Positions 26,332 to 36,065 are shown, counted from the stretch's first letter. The stretch is 64,000 nucleotides of DNA from Anaerolineales bacterium (GCA_015075185.1 JABTUW010000001.1:186001-250000); one strand, 5' to 3'. Notes: a model not told the origin generated them from the sequence alone. Numbers and translations are program-made.

Positions 26332-26769
26332 TTAAACCGGCACTTTCAACATTTGACGAAGCTTGACCCGATCCCGTGAAACCAGGCTACCCAGCACGCC
26401 ATTCACAAAACGCGGCGAACTTTCACTGCCAAACATCTTGGCCAATTCGACAGCTTCGTTGATCGCCACTTTGGGCGGGATTTCCGGCTCAAAGAGGAGT
26501 TCATAAATCGCAATCCGCAGCACATTGCGGTCTACGGCAGCAATTTGATCAATAGGCCATTCTGGAGCCAAGTCACCCACAACGCTATCGAGATAAGTTC
26601 GATAAGTTTGGACGCCCATAGCAAGCGAGCGCGCAAAAGCCTCGGCGGCTTCAGGCAGCGGGCGGTCTTCAAACCTACCTTCAAGGGCGGCTTTAGCCTC
26701 GTGATCGGTAAAATCAAGCTCGTAAAGCACCTGCAAAACTACCGCACGAGCGCGTCGTCGAACTTTCAT
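26332..26769 (-). CDS. nusB: Transcription antitermination factor NusB
   Basis: 145 residues from ATG 26769 (AAGGGAG upstream). Typical NusB helical features are [17 protein letters not shown] at the start, [14 protein letters not shown], and [17 protein letters not shown] with [12 protein letters not shown] near the end. It binds boxA RNA with NusE during rRNA antitermination. A frame opening at 26835 would have no ribosome site. Confidence 0.95.
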   Translation of the reverse strand: MKVRRRARAVVLQVLYELDFTDHEAKAALEGRFEDRPLPEAAEAFARSLAMGVQTYRTYLDSVVGDLAPEWPIDQIAAVDRNVLRIAIYELLFEPEIPPKVAINEAVELAKMFGSESSPRFVNGVLGSLVSRDRVKLRQMLKVPV

Positions 26770-26837
26770 AGGTTGCTCCCTTCCTATGTGACGTGAATAG
26801 GCTGTCTGGGTATTCAATAAAATGTGAATGTTCAAAC

Positions 26838-26900
26838 GATTTTGGACTTCTGATTTTGGATTTTGGAAAATCTAAAATCTAAAATCTAAAATCTAAAATT
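26838..26900. repeat. (TAAAATC)n tandem array with complementary arm
   Basis: From 26866 about four copies of a 7-base unit (TAAAATC) occur in tandem. The bases just before (GATTTTGGATTTTGG) are complementary words, so the stretch can fold back. It lies between nusB and fabG. Confidence 0.7.
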
Positions 26901-27652
26901 TATTGCATGACCAGGCCGCCATCCACGGTTAAAACCTGGCCTGTGATAAAAGCGGCTTCATTCGACGCCAGAAAAAGCACGGCGTTCGCTACATCCTCGA
27001 CGGTCCCCAACCGGCCCAGGGGTGTGTTGGCAATCGCCGCCTGGATCATCTCTGGCGGCAGCACTTCGGTCAAAGCGGTCGGGACAAAACCCGGCGCAAC
27101 CGCATTGACCGTAATATTCCGCGAACCAATCTCTTTAGCCAGAGACTTGGTAAACCCAACAATCCCGGCTTTGGAAGCGGCATAGTTAGTTTGGCCTGCC
27201 TGTCCGGCCAGCCCGACCACCGAAGTGATATTGATGATCCGTCCGCTGCGCTTTTTCATCATCGGCCGTACTGCTGCTTTGGAGCAGTAGTAGGTGCTGG
27301 TTAGGTTAGTTCTCAACACCAGTTCCCAATCCTCATCCTTCATCGTCATGATGAGGGTGTCGCGAGTGGTACCAGCGTTATTTACAAGTATATCTATTTG
27401 ACCGCAGGTGTCAATTGTCTCTTTAATTAAGCGCTGGGCTTCACTGCTCTGGCTTACATCCGCCTGGATAATGATCGCTTCGCCCCCAGCGACTTTGATT
27501 GCTGAGACAACTTCCTCTGCGCCTTCCGGGCTATTGCGATGATTCACGACAACTTTGGCTCCCTGAGCAGCCAGCATTTGAGCAATGCCCGCTCCGATGC
27601 CTCGTGAACTGCCGGTAACGACGGCTACTTTACCTGATAGGTCGAATTTCAT
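26900..27652 (-). CDS. fabG: 3-oxoacyl-[acyl-carrier-protein] reductase FabG
   Basis: 250 residues from ATG 27652. The NADPH motif TGSSRGIG is at 13-20, NNAG at 91-94, and the triad is S144, Y157 and K161. C-terminal LTVDGGLVM is typical of FabG. It reduces 3-oxoacyl-ACP in type II fatty-acid synthesis. It is 72 bases downstream of fabD with a perfect hairpin between, so transcription may be partly attenuated. Confidence 0.95.
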   Translation of the reverse strand: MKFDLSGKVAVVTGSSRGIGAGIAQMLAAQGAKVVVNHRNSPEGAEEVVSAIKVAGGEAIIIQADVSQSSEAQRLIKETIDTCGQIDILVNNAGTTRDTLIMTMKDEDWELVLRTNLTSTYYCSKAAVRPMMKKRSGRIINITSVVGLAGQAGQTNYAASKAGIVGFTKSLAKEIGSRNITVNAVAPGFVPTALTEVLPPEMIQAAIANTPLGRLGTVEDVANAVLFLASNEAAFITGQVLTVDGGLVMQ

Positions 27653-27689
27653 GGGCGTTGTTTGTATCCGTTTATTGTCATTTTTTAAT

Positions 27690-27715
27690 GGAGTCCAAAA
27701 TGTACTTTGGACTCC
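27690..27715. repeat. Perfect hairpin between fabD and fabG
   Basis: GGAGTCCAAA, a 6-base ATGTAC loop and TTTGGACTCC. No T tract follows on the minus strand beyond the loop (ATTAAAAAATG), so it may protect RNA or attenuate rather than terminate. The same word occurs at 23091-23114. Confidence 0.65.
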
Positions 27716-27723
27716 CTCTTCCT

Positions 27724-28665
27724 TCACCCTGCCAGAAACGCCGCGATATCTTCGGCTTTGCCAATACTGCGCGTCTCGACGTCTTTGGCAATCCGCTTGA
27801 TCAGCCCGGTCAACACATCTTTTGGGCCAAGCTCGATAAATTGGGTGACACCTTGATTGACCATCCCCAGGACCGAATCCGTCCAGCGCACCGAAGCGGT
27901 CAACTGGCCTTCCATCTCGGCCCGAAGGGCCTCCAGCGAGTCAAGCGGCTCGGCGGTGATGTTAGCCACAACCGGAACTTCGGGCAAGTTTAGCGGCGTT
28001 CGATTGATCGCCGTCCGGAACTCATCGGCCACCACCCGCATCAACTCCGAGTGGGCGGCAATGCTGACCGGCAACTTGATCGCTCGCTTGGCCTTAGCGG
28101 CCAGGGCCAACTCGATCCCCCGCTCCACCGCCGCATTGTGGCCGGAAATCACCACCTGGCCGGGCGAGTTGTAGTTAGCCACCTGCAGTACGCCATCGCC
28201 TTCACCGGAAACCTGCCGGCAAATCTGCGCGACCACTTCATCATCCAGCTTCAGGATAGCGGCCATGCCGCCCGGATTCAGGTCGCCTGCTTTTTTCATC
28301 AGCCGCCCGCGCTCGCGGACCAGGCGCAGCCCGTCTTCAAACGTCAACACCCCCGCCGCCACATAGGCCGAGTATTCGCCCAGGCTGTGGCCGGCGACAA
28401 AGGCGGGCCTGGCTTGATAACCTGCCGCCCTCAGTGCGGTCAGGGCCGCGATGCTGGTTACAAAAATCGCCGCCTGGGTGTTAAGGGTATCATTTAAATC
28501 GGCTTCCGGACCCTCAAAACAAAGCTGGCTGAGCGGAAACCCGATGATCTCGTCGGCCCGGTTAAAAATGTCCCGGGCTGCCGGATAATTCTCTACCAAA
28601 GTCCGGCCCATGCCCACTTCCTGGGAGCCCTGGCCGGGAAACACGAAAGCGATCTTGTTGCTCAT
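27724..28665 (-). CDS. fabD: Malonyl-CoA:ACP transacylase FabD
   Basis: 313 residues. FVFPGQGSQEVGMG at the N-terminus and the nucleophile elbow GHSLGE (Ser94) define the family; a His occurs in AAHSELM. It loads malonyl groups on acyl carrier protein. ATG 28665 is favoured over TTG 28677. fabH, acpP and fabF are not in the window, so the rest of the pathway is elsewhere. Confidence 0.95.
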   Translation of the reverse strand: MSNKIAFVFPGQGSQEVGMGRTLVENYPAARDIFNRADEIIGFPLSQLCFEGPEADLNDTLNTQAAIFVTSIAALTALRAAGYQARPAFVAGHSLGEYSAYVAAGVLTFEDGLRLVRERGRLMKKAGDLNPGGMAAILKLDDEVVAQICRQVSGEGDGVLQVANYNSPGQVVISGHNAAVERGIELALAAKAKRAIKLPVSIAAHSELMRVVADEFRTAINRTPLNLPEVPVVANITAEPLDSLEALRAEMEGQLTASVRWTDSVLGMVNQGVTQFIELGPKDVLTGLIKRIAKDVETRSIGKAEDIAAFLAG

Positions 28666-28684
28666 CTTTTTAGGCAAAATAAGA

Positions 28685-28775
28685 GCCGTGCCAGCGTAAG
28701 TGTTAGCACGGCCGATTAAAGGAGTAGGGAATAGAGAGTATCTGTATCTCCTTACTTCCTACTCCCTCCTCCTTG
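28685..28775. repeat. Two hairpins between rpmF and fabD
   Basis: GCCGTGC (28685-28691) pairs with GCACGGC (28706-28712). Then a purine word array (GGAGTAGGGAATAGAGAG) from 28720 faces a pyrimidine complement (CTCC, TTCCTACTCC) ending near 28775. The first may terminate or process the rpmF message. Confidence 0.55.
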
Positions 28776-28779
28776 CTGA

Positions 28780-28980
28780 TTACTTCGCCGGAGCCGCTTC
28801 CTCCATGTCAATCACCTGCACCCCGTTGTACGTGCCGCATTTGAGGCAGACATGATGGGACAGATGCAAGGTGTGGCACTGGGGACACGGTACCATGGTC
28901 GGCATGTTGAGGCGCAGGTAGTGCGCTCGCCGCCGGTCGCGCCGGATGCGGGATACTTTTCGTTTAGGTAATGCACCCAT
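28780..28980 (-). CDS. rpmF: 50S ribosomal protein L32
   Basis: 66 residues. The N-terminus MGALPKRKVSRIRRDRRRAH is the standard L32 start, and the four-Cys zinc site is CPQC (32, 35) and CLKC (45, 48). The acidic C-terminal tail is short. It is just downstream of the DUF177 gene, the usual bacterial arrangement. Confidence 0.97.
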   Translation of the reverse strand: MGALPKRKVSRIRRDRRRAHYLRLNMPTMVPCPQCHTLHLSHHVCLKCGTYNGVQVIDMEEAAPAK

Positions 28981-29013
28981 AATTGATAAAATTCCTTCCT
29001 AGAATTAAAACTT

Positions 29014-29580
29014 TCAATCTTCTAATAAGGTCTGTAGGCCGGCCCAGCGAGGATCAACCACGTCCTCCCGGCAATTACAGGAACCTGCGTTGAGGTCCTG
29101 GCCGCAGTGAGGGCACAAGCCCTTGCAATCGGGGCGGCAGTAAAGCTGCGTACCGCCAGCCACCAGAAGTTCCTGCCGCACCACTTCTGCTAAATCCAGA
29201 ATGTGCTGCTCGTCAATGAGATTGGCCGCTTCAATTTCCGGCGGCTGGGTAATGGCCGCGCCGGTGATAATATCCAGAGTTGGAAAAAACTCCTCTTCCA
29301 ACTCAATCGCCACGGGCGCGGTGAAGCTGGTTAAGCAGCGGCCGCAGTTCTTTTCGATGCTTGTTTGCAGCTCGCCCGTCGCCAAAATGTTCGGCCCGGT
29401 GCGCAGAAACCTCACCTGGCCGGTCAATGGTGCGACAATCTTCAGTTCTTCATCATCAAAGTCGCCCTGGAGGTCTGTCTCAATCTCATACGTGCGAACC
29501 GCGCCGGTTGTTTCCTTTAACAACTGGGCGACGTTAAATTCCAGCCCATGCGAGGGGTGTTTAACCCGATTTTTATGCAT
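29014..29580 (-). CDS. yceD: DUF177 (YceD) family protein
   Basis: 188 residues. The central CGRCLTSF and the C-terminal metal-binding YCRPDCKGLCPHCGQDLN with SCNC are the DUF177 pattern. In other bacteria the protein is linked to 23S rRNA/ribosome biogenesis and is nearly always next to rpmF, as here (33 bases apart). ATG 29580 opens the frame. Confidence 0.92.
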   Translation of the reverse strand: MHKNRVKHPSHGLEFNVAQLLKETTGAVRTYEIETDLQGDFDDEELKIVAPLTGQVRFLRTGPNILATGELQTSIEKNCGRCLTSFTAPVAIELEEEFFPTLDIITGAAITQPPEIEAANLIDEQHILDLAEVVRQELLVAGGTQLYCRPDCKGLCPHCGQDLNAGSCNCREDVVDPRWAGLQTLLED

Positions 29581-29628
29581 AAGCCTGAATTATAGGCCAA
29601 ACCGCCGGAAATTCAAAATCAGGAGCAA

Positions 29629-29695
29629 AGTAGCAGGGTAGCAAGTAGCAGCAAAATGCAATAATCAATCTGCTACTCTGCCACCTGCTACCTTG
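29629..29695. repeat. GTAGCAG/CTGCTAC word hairpin
   Basis: The left side repeats GTAGCAG three times (29629-29651); the right side has CTGCTAC and CTGCTACC words (29670-29695). The arms form an imperfect hairpin between the coiled-coil gene and the DUF177 gene. Confidence 0.65.
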
Positions 29696-30202
29696 TTATC
29701 TCTCTTCCTCTAGCACTTCTTTCTCTTGGCTAATATTCTCCCTATCCGCTTTCTTGGCCTGGGTTTCTCTGACCTCGCGCAGCCCGTTACGGACGGTAGT
29801 CAGAGTCTTCATAAGCTGCTCTTCCAGTTCACTCAACTGATCAACGATGTACTCATCGGCCTCGGCAATGATTTCCTCGGCCTGGCGATGCGCTTCCACT
29901 TCGATTTCCTGGGCACGTTCCTGAGCGTAGACAACCAACTCATGGTCGTTCGCCAGAGATTTGGCTTTTTCGCGGGCCATTTCCAGCAGGCGGTTGGCCT
30001 CTTCCTGGGCTTGCAGGAGGGTCCGGTCTCGCTCGGCTTCGGTGCGCTTGGCTAACTTCACCTCTTCAGGAATCGAAATACGCATCTGATCAATGATGTC
30101 CAGAAAAGCATCTTCCTGCACAATTACATTGGAGGTAAACGGCAGATGAAAACTCTCCGTTACCAACGATTCGAGCCGGTCTATCAGGTGAAGAATGTCC
30201 AT
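29696..30202 (-). CDS. Coiled-coil protein related to ATP-synthase b/V-type E subunits
   Basis: 168 residues, mostly one long coiled coil (about 55-150) rich in Glu, Arg and Ala: LLQAQEEANRLLEMAREKA, then EAHRQAEEIIAEADEYIV. The N-terminal 50 residues (IDRLESLVTESFHLPFTSNVIVQ) form a separate small domain. Proteins of this type occur near coaD in Gram-positives and Chloroflexota; a DivIVA-like or cell-division scaffold role has been suggested. A strong AAGGGTGG precedes ATG 30202. Confidence 0.75.
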   Translation of the reverse strand: MDILHLIDRLESLVTESFHLPFTSNVIVQEDAFLDIIDQMRISIPEEVKLAKRTEAERDRTLLQAQEEANRLLEMAREKAKSLANDHELVVYAQERAQEIEVEAHRQAEEIIAEADEYIVDQLSELEEQLMKTLTTVRNGLREVRETQAKKADRENISQEKEVLEEER

Positions 30203-30257
30203 AAAACCACCCTTAGGAGTAGATCAATTTCAATTATCAACGGATAATTGATTATTG

Positions 30258-30782
30258 TCAATCTCGCACCGAAACAATTTGGATGCGGCTGTGGCCATCC
30301 TCGTCCACCATCGCCTTTTTGCGCAGCGCCTTGACCACTACCGGCGGGGCCAGGTCTTCAATCGGGCCGCCGTTCATGGCAATTTCGCGCAGAATACTGG
30401 AACTGAGGAAAGAATACTCCTGGCTGGCCATCAAGCAGACCGTGTCAATATCCGGCTCAAGCTTATGATTAGCCAGAGAAAGCTGTAGCTCCCATTCAAA
30501 GTCCGACAGGGCGCGCAGCCCGCGGACAATGTAACCAGCGCCTTGCTCTTTGGCAAAATTGACGGTCAACCCACTGTAACTTTTAATCTGCACATTCTTT
30601 AAATGAGCCAGAGCCTCGCGGGTCATTTCCAGCCGCTCTTCGATAGGAAAGAGTAGGCTTTTCATCGGCCGGTCGTACACACCCACGATTAACTCGTCAA
30701 ACAGTTGGGCCGCCCGAGCGGCGATATCCACGTGGCCATTGGTGATGGGATCAAAGGTAGCCGGGTAAATTGCTCGTTTCAT
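30258..30782 (-). CDS. coaD: Phosphopantetheine adenylyltransferase
   Basis: 174 residues. Nucleotidyltransferase TNGH motif at 14-17, GLRALSDFEWELQ and the C-terminal YSFLSSSILREIA are diagnostic. It makes dephospho-CoA from phosphopantetheine. Its ATG shares one base with the recG stop (TAATG), so translation is coupled to recG. Confidence 0.97.
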   Translation of the reverse strand: MKRAIYPATFDPITNGHVDIAARAAQLFDELIVGVYDRPMKSLLFPIEERLEMTREALAHLKNVQIKSYSGLTVNFAKEQGAGYIVRGLRALSDFEWELQLSLANHKLEPDIDTVCLMASQEYSFLSSSILREIAMNGGPIEDLAPPVVVKALRKKAMVDEDGHSRIQIVSVRD

Positions 30783-33340
30783 TAATTTAAGTCACTCCGT
30801 GGACTCCAAAAGTTAGCCAGTTGGCGGGCCAGCAGCCGATTCTGAGGGGTTTCCAAACCGGGATCTTTTTCAAAGATAAATTGGGCCTCCTGGCGGGCTA
30901 ATTCCAACAATTTGGTATCGGTCAGCTTGACCAACTTCAAATCGGGCAAACCACTCTGGCGCGTGCCGAAAAATTCGCCGGGGCCGCGCATCTGCAAATC
31001 TTGCTCGGCCAATTCAAAGCCGTTGTTGGTCCGCTCGATAACAGCCAGACGCTGTTCGGCTTCGACCGAGGCGCTATCGGCCAGAAGCAGGCAGTAACTT
31101 TGATGCTCGCCCCGGCCGACCCGTCCCCGGAATTGATGGAGTTGGGCCAGGCCGAAGCGATTGGCTCCTTCGACCAGAATAACCGTTGCATTCGGCATAT
31201 CAATCCCGACTTCCACCACCGAGGTTGAAACCAAAATATGCATCTCCTGGTCGCGGAAAGCAGCCATCGTCTTTTCTTTTTCGTCAGCTTTCATCCGCCC
31301 GTGCAGCAAGCCTAACTTCAAACGGGGGAAGATGTGAGTTTGCAGCCGTTTGTGCTCCTCAACCGCCGATTTAGCCTCCGTCTTCTCTGACTCCTCGACC
31401 AGGGGGCAGATGATGAAAGCTTGCCGCCCCTTTTCAATTTGTGAGCGAATAAAGCTGTAGGCTCGCTCCCGCTCTTTGGGCGTTAACCAGCGGGTTTCGA
31501 TGACTTGGCGGCCCGGCGGCATCTCGTCAATGATGGACAAATCCAGGTCACCGTACAGGGTCAGGGCCAGCGTGCGTGGGATGGGCGTTGCCGTCATGAC
31601 TAGCATGTGCGGGTTAAAGCCTTTTTCCCGCAGCGCCGCCCGCTGTTCCACGCCAAAGCGGTGCTGCTCGTCAATAACCGCCAGGCGAAGACTTTTGAAT
31701 TCAACACCGCTTTGGATAATTGCGTGCGTGCCAACCAGAAGATCAACCTGTCCCCCGGCCAATCCGTCGAGTAGTTCTTTGCGCTCGGCGGCGGCAGTAC
31801 TGCCGGTCAGGAGCCGAATTTGGAAGGAGCGTCCCAGCGCTTCGCCGATAGCAACTAACAACCGGTTCATGCCCTGGAAGTGCTGCTCGGCCAAAATTTC
31901 GGTGGGAGCCAGGATAGCGGCCTGGCCGCCGTCTAACACAGCCAGCACCATTGCCGCCAGGGCGACCACTGTTTTACCGGAGCCGACATCGCCTTGCAGC
32001 AGGCGGCTCATCGGCGTGTCCCGCTGCAAATCGGCGGTAATCTCATCCAGCGCCCGGCGCTGAGCCGAAGTCAGGGGAAAGGGCAGCGCCTGCAGCAGCT
32101 TTTCAACCGCTTCAGAATTGATAGTGACCGGCTGGCCCTGCTGCGCTTGCCAGGCCCGGCGCTGGCGCAGCACCCCCAACTGGATCAGCAAAAGTTCATC
32201 AAAAGCCAGGCGGCGGCGCGCCGCCTCCAGCTTTTCCCAATCGTCAGGAAAGTGAATCTGGCGAATGGACTCGTCCAGCGGGGGCATAGCCAGCCGCTGG
32301 CGCGACTCTTCTGGCAAATAATCCGGCAAGCGGCGGGTCCAGTAATCTACCGTCGCTTTGATTTGGTTGCGCAGCCACTTGATGGTGATGCCTTCGGTTA
32401 GCGGATAAACGGGAACCAGCCGCCCGGTGTGGATTAGATTTTTATCCAACTCTTCCCACTCCGGCGATTGAAACGTCAGGCGGCCCAGGTACTCGTCCAC
32501 CTTACCACTGATAACAATTTGCAGGCCAGGCTGCAATTTTTGAGCCAGCCAGGGCTGGTTAAACCAGGTGACTTCAATGGTGGCCGTGCCGTCGGACAGG
32601 GTACTGGTGATAATGGGCCGCCCGTTGCGGGTATCGCGCTGGCGCGTTTCCCAAACCTGGGCAATGATCGTCACCTCTTCACCATAGCGAAGCTGATTGA
32701 TCGGCTTAAGCTGGCGGTAATCATCATAACGGCGCGGATAGAGGCTGAGGAAATCGCTGATAGTGCGCACCCCCAGGTTGGCCAACTTTTTAGCCATCGC
32801 CTCTTTGATGCCGGGCAGCCTCGTTACCAATGAATCCAACCCGGCACTACTTAAATCTGCTTGCGCTTCCCTGGAAAGACGCGGGGGGGCCGGCGGTCGG
32901 TGTGGAACATCACTTCTTTTGACCTGACTGGGCGGTGGAGCGGCTTTGGACACCATCCTGGCTTCTGGCTGAGGTAACGGCGACTCTTGCCTCATGATGA
33001 GGGGTTCAATAGGCGGCGCCGGTCGGGGCGCTGCCGGGGCCGATGTTTCCCTTTCCTGATTACTCTTTGCAGGAGCGTCCGTCCCGATCTTGTGCAGTTT
33101 GACCAAAAGGCGGTGAATAAAATGGGGCCGGTCGGCTTCGGCCACCTCCGGGTAGCGGGCCAAATCTTGCACTATTTCGTTAATCAGCGCCCGTTCCTGA
33201 TCGGTGGTGGCTTCTTGGAGCGCCTCGCTGCCCCAATTAGAGGCCAATCTTTCCAGCCCACCAAAAACAGCTTTATTTTTGTAACCCAGTCTTTTTTCCT
33301 GGGTGAGCATTCGGCTCAGTTTATCAAAACTAGATAACAT
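30782..33340 (-). CDS. recG: ATP-dependent DNA helicase RecG, N-terminally extended
   Basis: 852 residues, about 160 longer than E. coli RecG. The first ~165 residues are a Chloroflexota/actinobacterial-type extension containing a Pro-rich linker. The wedge/OB domain starts near 170 (LPGIKEAMAKKLANLGVRTI), the P-loop LLQGDVGSGKT is near 455, the DExH motif is DEQH near 555, and motif VI is QFRGRVGRGEHQSY. It remodels stalled replication forks. The gene is co-transcribed with coaD. Confidence 0.96.
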   Translation of the reverse strand: MLSSFDKLSRMLTQEKRLGYKNKAVFGGLERLASNWGSEALQEATTDQERALINEIVQDLARYPEVAEADRPHFIHRLLVKLHKIGTDAPAKSNQERETSAPAAPRPAPPIEPLIMRQESPLPQPEARMVSKAAPPPSQVKRSDVPHRPPAPPRLSREAQADLSSAGLDSLVTRLPGIKEAMAKKLANLGVRTISDFLSLYPRRYDDYRQLKPINQLRYGEEVTIIAQVWETRQRDTRNGRPIITSTLSDGTATIEVTWFNQPWLAQKLQPGLQIVISGKVDEYLGRLTFQSPEWEELDKNLIHTGRLVPVYPLTEGITIKWLRNQIKATVDYWTRRLPDYLPEESRQRLAMPPLDESIRQIHFPDDWEKLEAARRRLAFDELLLIQLGVLRQRRAWQAQQGQPVTINSEAVEKLLQALPFPLTSAQRRALDEITADLQRDTPMSRLLQGDVGSGKTVVALAAMVLAVLDGGQAAILAPTEILAEQHFQGMNRLLVAIGEALGRSFQIRLLTGSTAAAERKELLDGLAGGQVDLLVGTHAIIQSGVEFKSLRLAVIDEQHRFGVEQRAALREKGFNPHMLVMTATPIPRTLALTLYGDLDLSIIDEMPPGRQVIETRWLTPKERERAYSFIRSQIEKGRQAFIICPLVEESEKTEAKSAVEEHKRLQTHIFPRLKLGLLHGRMKADEKEKTMAAFRDQEMHILVSTSVVEVGIDMPNATVILVEGANRFGLAQLHQFRGRVGRGEHQSYCLLLADSASVEAEQRLAVIERTNNGFELAEQDLQMRGPGEFFGTRQSGLPDLKLVKLTDTKLLELARQEAQFIFEKDPGLETPQNRLLARQLANFWSPRSDLN

Positions 33341-33455
33341 AATAGGATTTTAGATTTTGGATTTTAGATCCTTCGACTAAGCTCAGGACAAGTTTACGAT
33401 TTACGACATCGCCCATTCATTAACAATTAACAATTGACTATTCACTATTGACAAT
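33341..33455. repeat. Low-complexity spacer with GATTTT words and ATTAAC words
   Basis: GATTTT is repeated three times (about 33354-33370), a CCTTCGACTAAGCTCAGGAC word follows and then ACAATTAACAATTGACTATTCACTATTGACAATT. No gene is supported. It resembles the other word-type spacers. Confidence 0.55.
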
Positions 33456-34313
33456 TTAAAAGGTCATACCTTCATAAACCACAATCCCCATCGCGTTTGG
33501 CCCGACACGAGTGGCCAGGTCGGGGCCATATTGAATGATGGGAAAGCGCAGGCTCGGGAAACTCTGCTCCAGCCGTTCTTTAAGGGTTTTGGCCTCTTTA
33601 TTAGGCTGCTTATTGGGCTGAATAATAGCAGTTTGCTCTAAATTATCAAATTCAGCCACAAACTCGAACAGCTTCTCGATAGCTTTTTCAGTTGTGCGGA
33701 CTTTTTCCAGGGGAATAATATCGCCATCCTCCATAAACAGGATCGGCTTGATATTCAACATTGACCCCAGAATGGCTTGAGCCTTACCAATGCGGCCACT
33801 CCGTTCCAGATAATCCATCGTTTCCACATAAAAAACCAGGTAAATATGAGGGATCATCCCTCGCACCAGGCGGACGATATCATCCAGCGTCGCGCCGTCA
33901 TTGGCGGCCCTGGCCGCCGCTTTAACCAGAATCCCCAACCCCACCGAAGTGGTCATCGAGTCGACCAGCTCGATGGTGCAGCGGCCCAGCAAGCTTTCTG
34001 CCCCGAACCGGGCCTGTTGCAGCGTTTTGCTCAAGTGGCTGGAAATATGGATCGAGAGCATCTGGTCGGTTTGCTTGTGCAGCCTGGTGTAAAGTTCTTC
34101 AAAGACCGCCGGGTCGGGCGGCAGGCTGGCCGGATAGGGCGCGCCGTAATTCAAGCGGCGAAAAAGTTCATCCGAGTCAATATTGATCCCTTCCAAAAAC
34201 CGGTCGTTACCCAACTGAATGGTCACCGGGATAACGTGGACGCCCAATTTCTCGGCTTCGCCCGGTTCAAGATAAGCGGTGCTATCGGTGATTATGGCAA
34301 CTTTTCGTGACAA
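33456..34313 (-). CDS. DegV family fatty-acid-binding protein (FakB-like)
   Basis: 285 residues, TTG start at 34313 with GGAG inside the preceding fakA end. DegV features: ITDSTAYL at the N-terminus, the SIHISSHLSKT ligand-binding region near 90, and RSGRIGKAQAILGSMLNIKPIL. Such proteins carry a fatty acid and present it to FakA for phosphorylation. Direct adjacency to FakA supports this pairing. Confidence 0.93.
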   Translation of the reverse strand: MSRKVAIITDSTAYLEPGEAEKLGVHVIPVTIQLGNDRFLEGINIDSDELFRRLNYGAPYPASLPPDPAVFEELYTRLHKQTDQMLSIHISSHLSKTLQQARFGAESLLGRCTIELVDSMTTSVGLGILVKAAARAANDGATLDDIVRLVRGMIPHIYLVFYVETMDYLERSGRIGKAQAILGSMLNIKPILFMEDGDIIPLEKVRTTEKAIEKLFEFVAEFDNLEQTAIIQPNKQPNKEAKTLKERLEQSFPSLRFPIIQYGPDLATRVGPNAMGIVVYEGMTF

Positions 34314-34321
34314 CGTAAATC

Positions 34322-36040
34322 TTACTCCAATGAAATAATGTAGTGATAATAAGGCTGACCTCCATCGTGAACTTCCACTTCCAGTTCAGGATAAAGCGCC
34401 CTGATTTTTTCGGCTAAAGTGCCGGCCCTCGCCGCTAAACACTCCTGGCCAAAGTAGATGGTAATGATCTCGTGCGTCCCGGCTTCAACTTTCGCCAGCA
34501 CATCCAGGGTCACTTCGTCATCATCCTGGCCCACACTGACTAACTCATCGTTGAGCAGCCCCATCACATCCCCCAATTTTATGTGGAAACCACTCAAGCT
34601 GGTGTCGCGCACAGCCCGGGTAATTTCTACGGTCTGGACCTGCCGGGCGGCGCTCAACATGCGCTCGGCATTGGCCTCCAGGTCAGCCTGATAATTCAGC
34701 GACAGCAGCGCGGCAATGCCCTGGGGAATGGTTTTGGTTGGCACTACGCGCACATTTTTATCCGCTAATTTTTGGGCCTGCTGGGCAGCCAATACTACGT
34801 TGCCGTTGTTGGGCAAAATCAGAACATCCGGCCCGTGAATCTTGGCAACAGCGTCCAGCAGTTCTTGCGGACTGGGATTCATGGTCTGCCCACCCAAAAC
34901 AATCTGGTTTGCGCCCAGGCTCTGCAAAATGTGGGCCAAACCGTGGCTAGGAGCCACACAAACCGTGCCAATCGTGGTCATACTATCGCGCAGCCGGTCG
35001 GTCAGTTGGCTCGGCAGCGACAGCGGCGGCACGTGCGTTCCTCCGCCTCGTTCCTGGACAAACTTCTTGGCCTGCACCTCCATATTCTCAACCACGACAT
35101 CCAGCAAAATACCCTGGCTGGCCCCATAACTCAGTGGAACACCGGGGTCTTGCGTGTGGACATGCACTTTGACCGTCCGTTCGTTACCCACCACCAGGGT
35201 TGACCAGCCCAGGCGGTCAACCTGCGCCCGGATTTCCTCTACATTCAGCCGTTCGCCCTGGATGAGAAACTGAACATCATAGCCATAGGCCATTTCTTCC
35301 GTGGTCAGGGTTGGCGGCAGTAACAGCGCGGCTGAACTGGCCGGGTCAGTCTCGACCGGTTCACCTTGCAGAAAACGCAGACTGCCTTCCAAAATATAGA
35401 CCAAGCCCTGCCCCCCGGAGTCGGTCACTCCGGCTTCCTTCAAAATGGGCAGCAATTCCGGGGTGTTAGCTTCGGCTGCTTTGGCTGCCGCAACCATATC
35501 CGCCAGCAAAACCGTCAAATCCCGAGTGGCACCAATGCTTTGCTGCGCCGCTTCCGCCACCTCACGCGCTACGGTGAGAATGGTCCCTTCAACCGGGTTG
35601 ACCACGCTCTGATAAGCTGTCTTTGTCCCCTGCCGGGCAGCGCGAGCCAAATCTTCACCGGTAAAGTTCTCTTGACCGGCAAAGCTGAGGGCCAGGCCCT
35701 GCAAGAACTGCGACAGGATGACTCCAGAGTTACCCCGCGCGCCCATCAAGGCCCCGTGGGCAATAGCGGCGGCAACTGTCTCTACCCGGTTATCGCCAGT
35801 GGTCTCGGCTTCCGCCAGAGCCGAACGCATGGTGAGAACCATGTTCGTGCCCGTGTCGCCATCGGGCACCGGGAAAACATTGAGACTGTTGACGACCTGG
35901 CGGTGCGCTTCCAACCATTGCCCCCCGGCCCGGAGCATGGCTTTCAATCCCAGGCCGTTGCCGGCTAAAACGGCCTGATGATTTACTTCAAATCCCGGCA
36001 GACTCAGATTGCTGTTGGATGCCCTCGTTATTGCTCTCAT
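34322..36040 (-). CDS. fakA: Fatty-acid kinase FakA (DAK2 domain)
   Basis: About 572 residues. The DAK2-type nucleotide/Mg site is PVPDGDTGTNM (60-64 for DGDTG) and GARGNSGVILSQ; middle and C-terminal domains include GVTDSGGQGL and LPNNGNVVLAA. It transfers phosphate from ATP to fatty acids bound by FakB. DegV is 8 bases downstream. ATG 36040 is used rather than TTG 36061. Confidence 0.94.
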   Translation of the reverse strand: MRAITRASNSNLSLPGFEVNHQAVLAGNGLGLKAMLRAGGQWLEAHRQVVNSLNVFPVPDGDTGTNMVLTMRSALAEAETTGDNRVETVAAAIAHGALMGARGNSGVILSQFLQGLALSFAGQENFTGEDLARAARQGTKTAYQSVVNPVEGTILTVAREVAEAAQQSIGATRDLTVLLADMVAAAKAAEANTPELLPILKEAGVTDSGGQGLVYILEGSLRFLQGEPVETDPASSAALLLPPTLTTEEMAYGYDVQFLIQGERLNVEEIRAQVDRLGWSTLVVGNERTVKVHVHTQDPGVPLSYGASQGILLDVVVENMEVQAKKFVQERGGGTHVPPLSLPSQLTDRLRDSMTTIGTVCVAPSHGLAHILQSLGANQIVLGGQTMNPSPQELLDAVAKIHGPDVLILPNNGNVVLAAQQAQKLADKNVRVVPTKTIPQGIAALLSLNYQADLEANAERMLSAARQVQTVEITRAVRDTSLSGFHIKLGDVMGLLNDELVSVGQDDDEVTLDVLAKVEAGTHEIITIYFGQECLAARAGTLAEKIRALYPELEVEVHDGGQPYYHYIISLE

Positions 36041-36065
36041 CGTCTTGTTTGCCAATTTCAAACGC

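Noticed and set aside
26866..26900. CRISPR-like array
   Set aside because: The repeat unit is 7 bases with no spacers and no cas genes; it is a simple tandem repeat.
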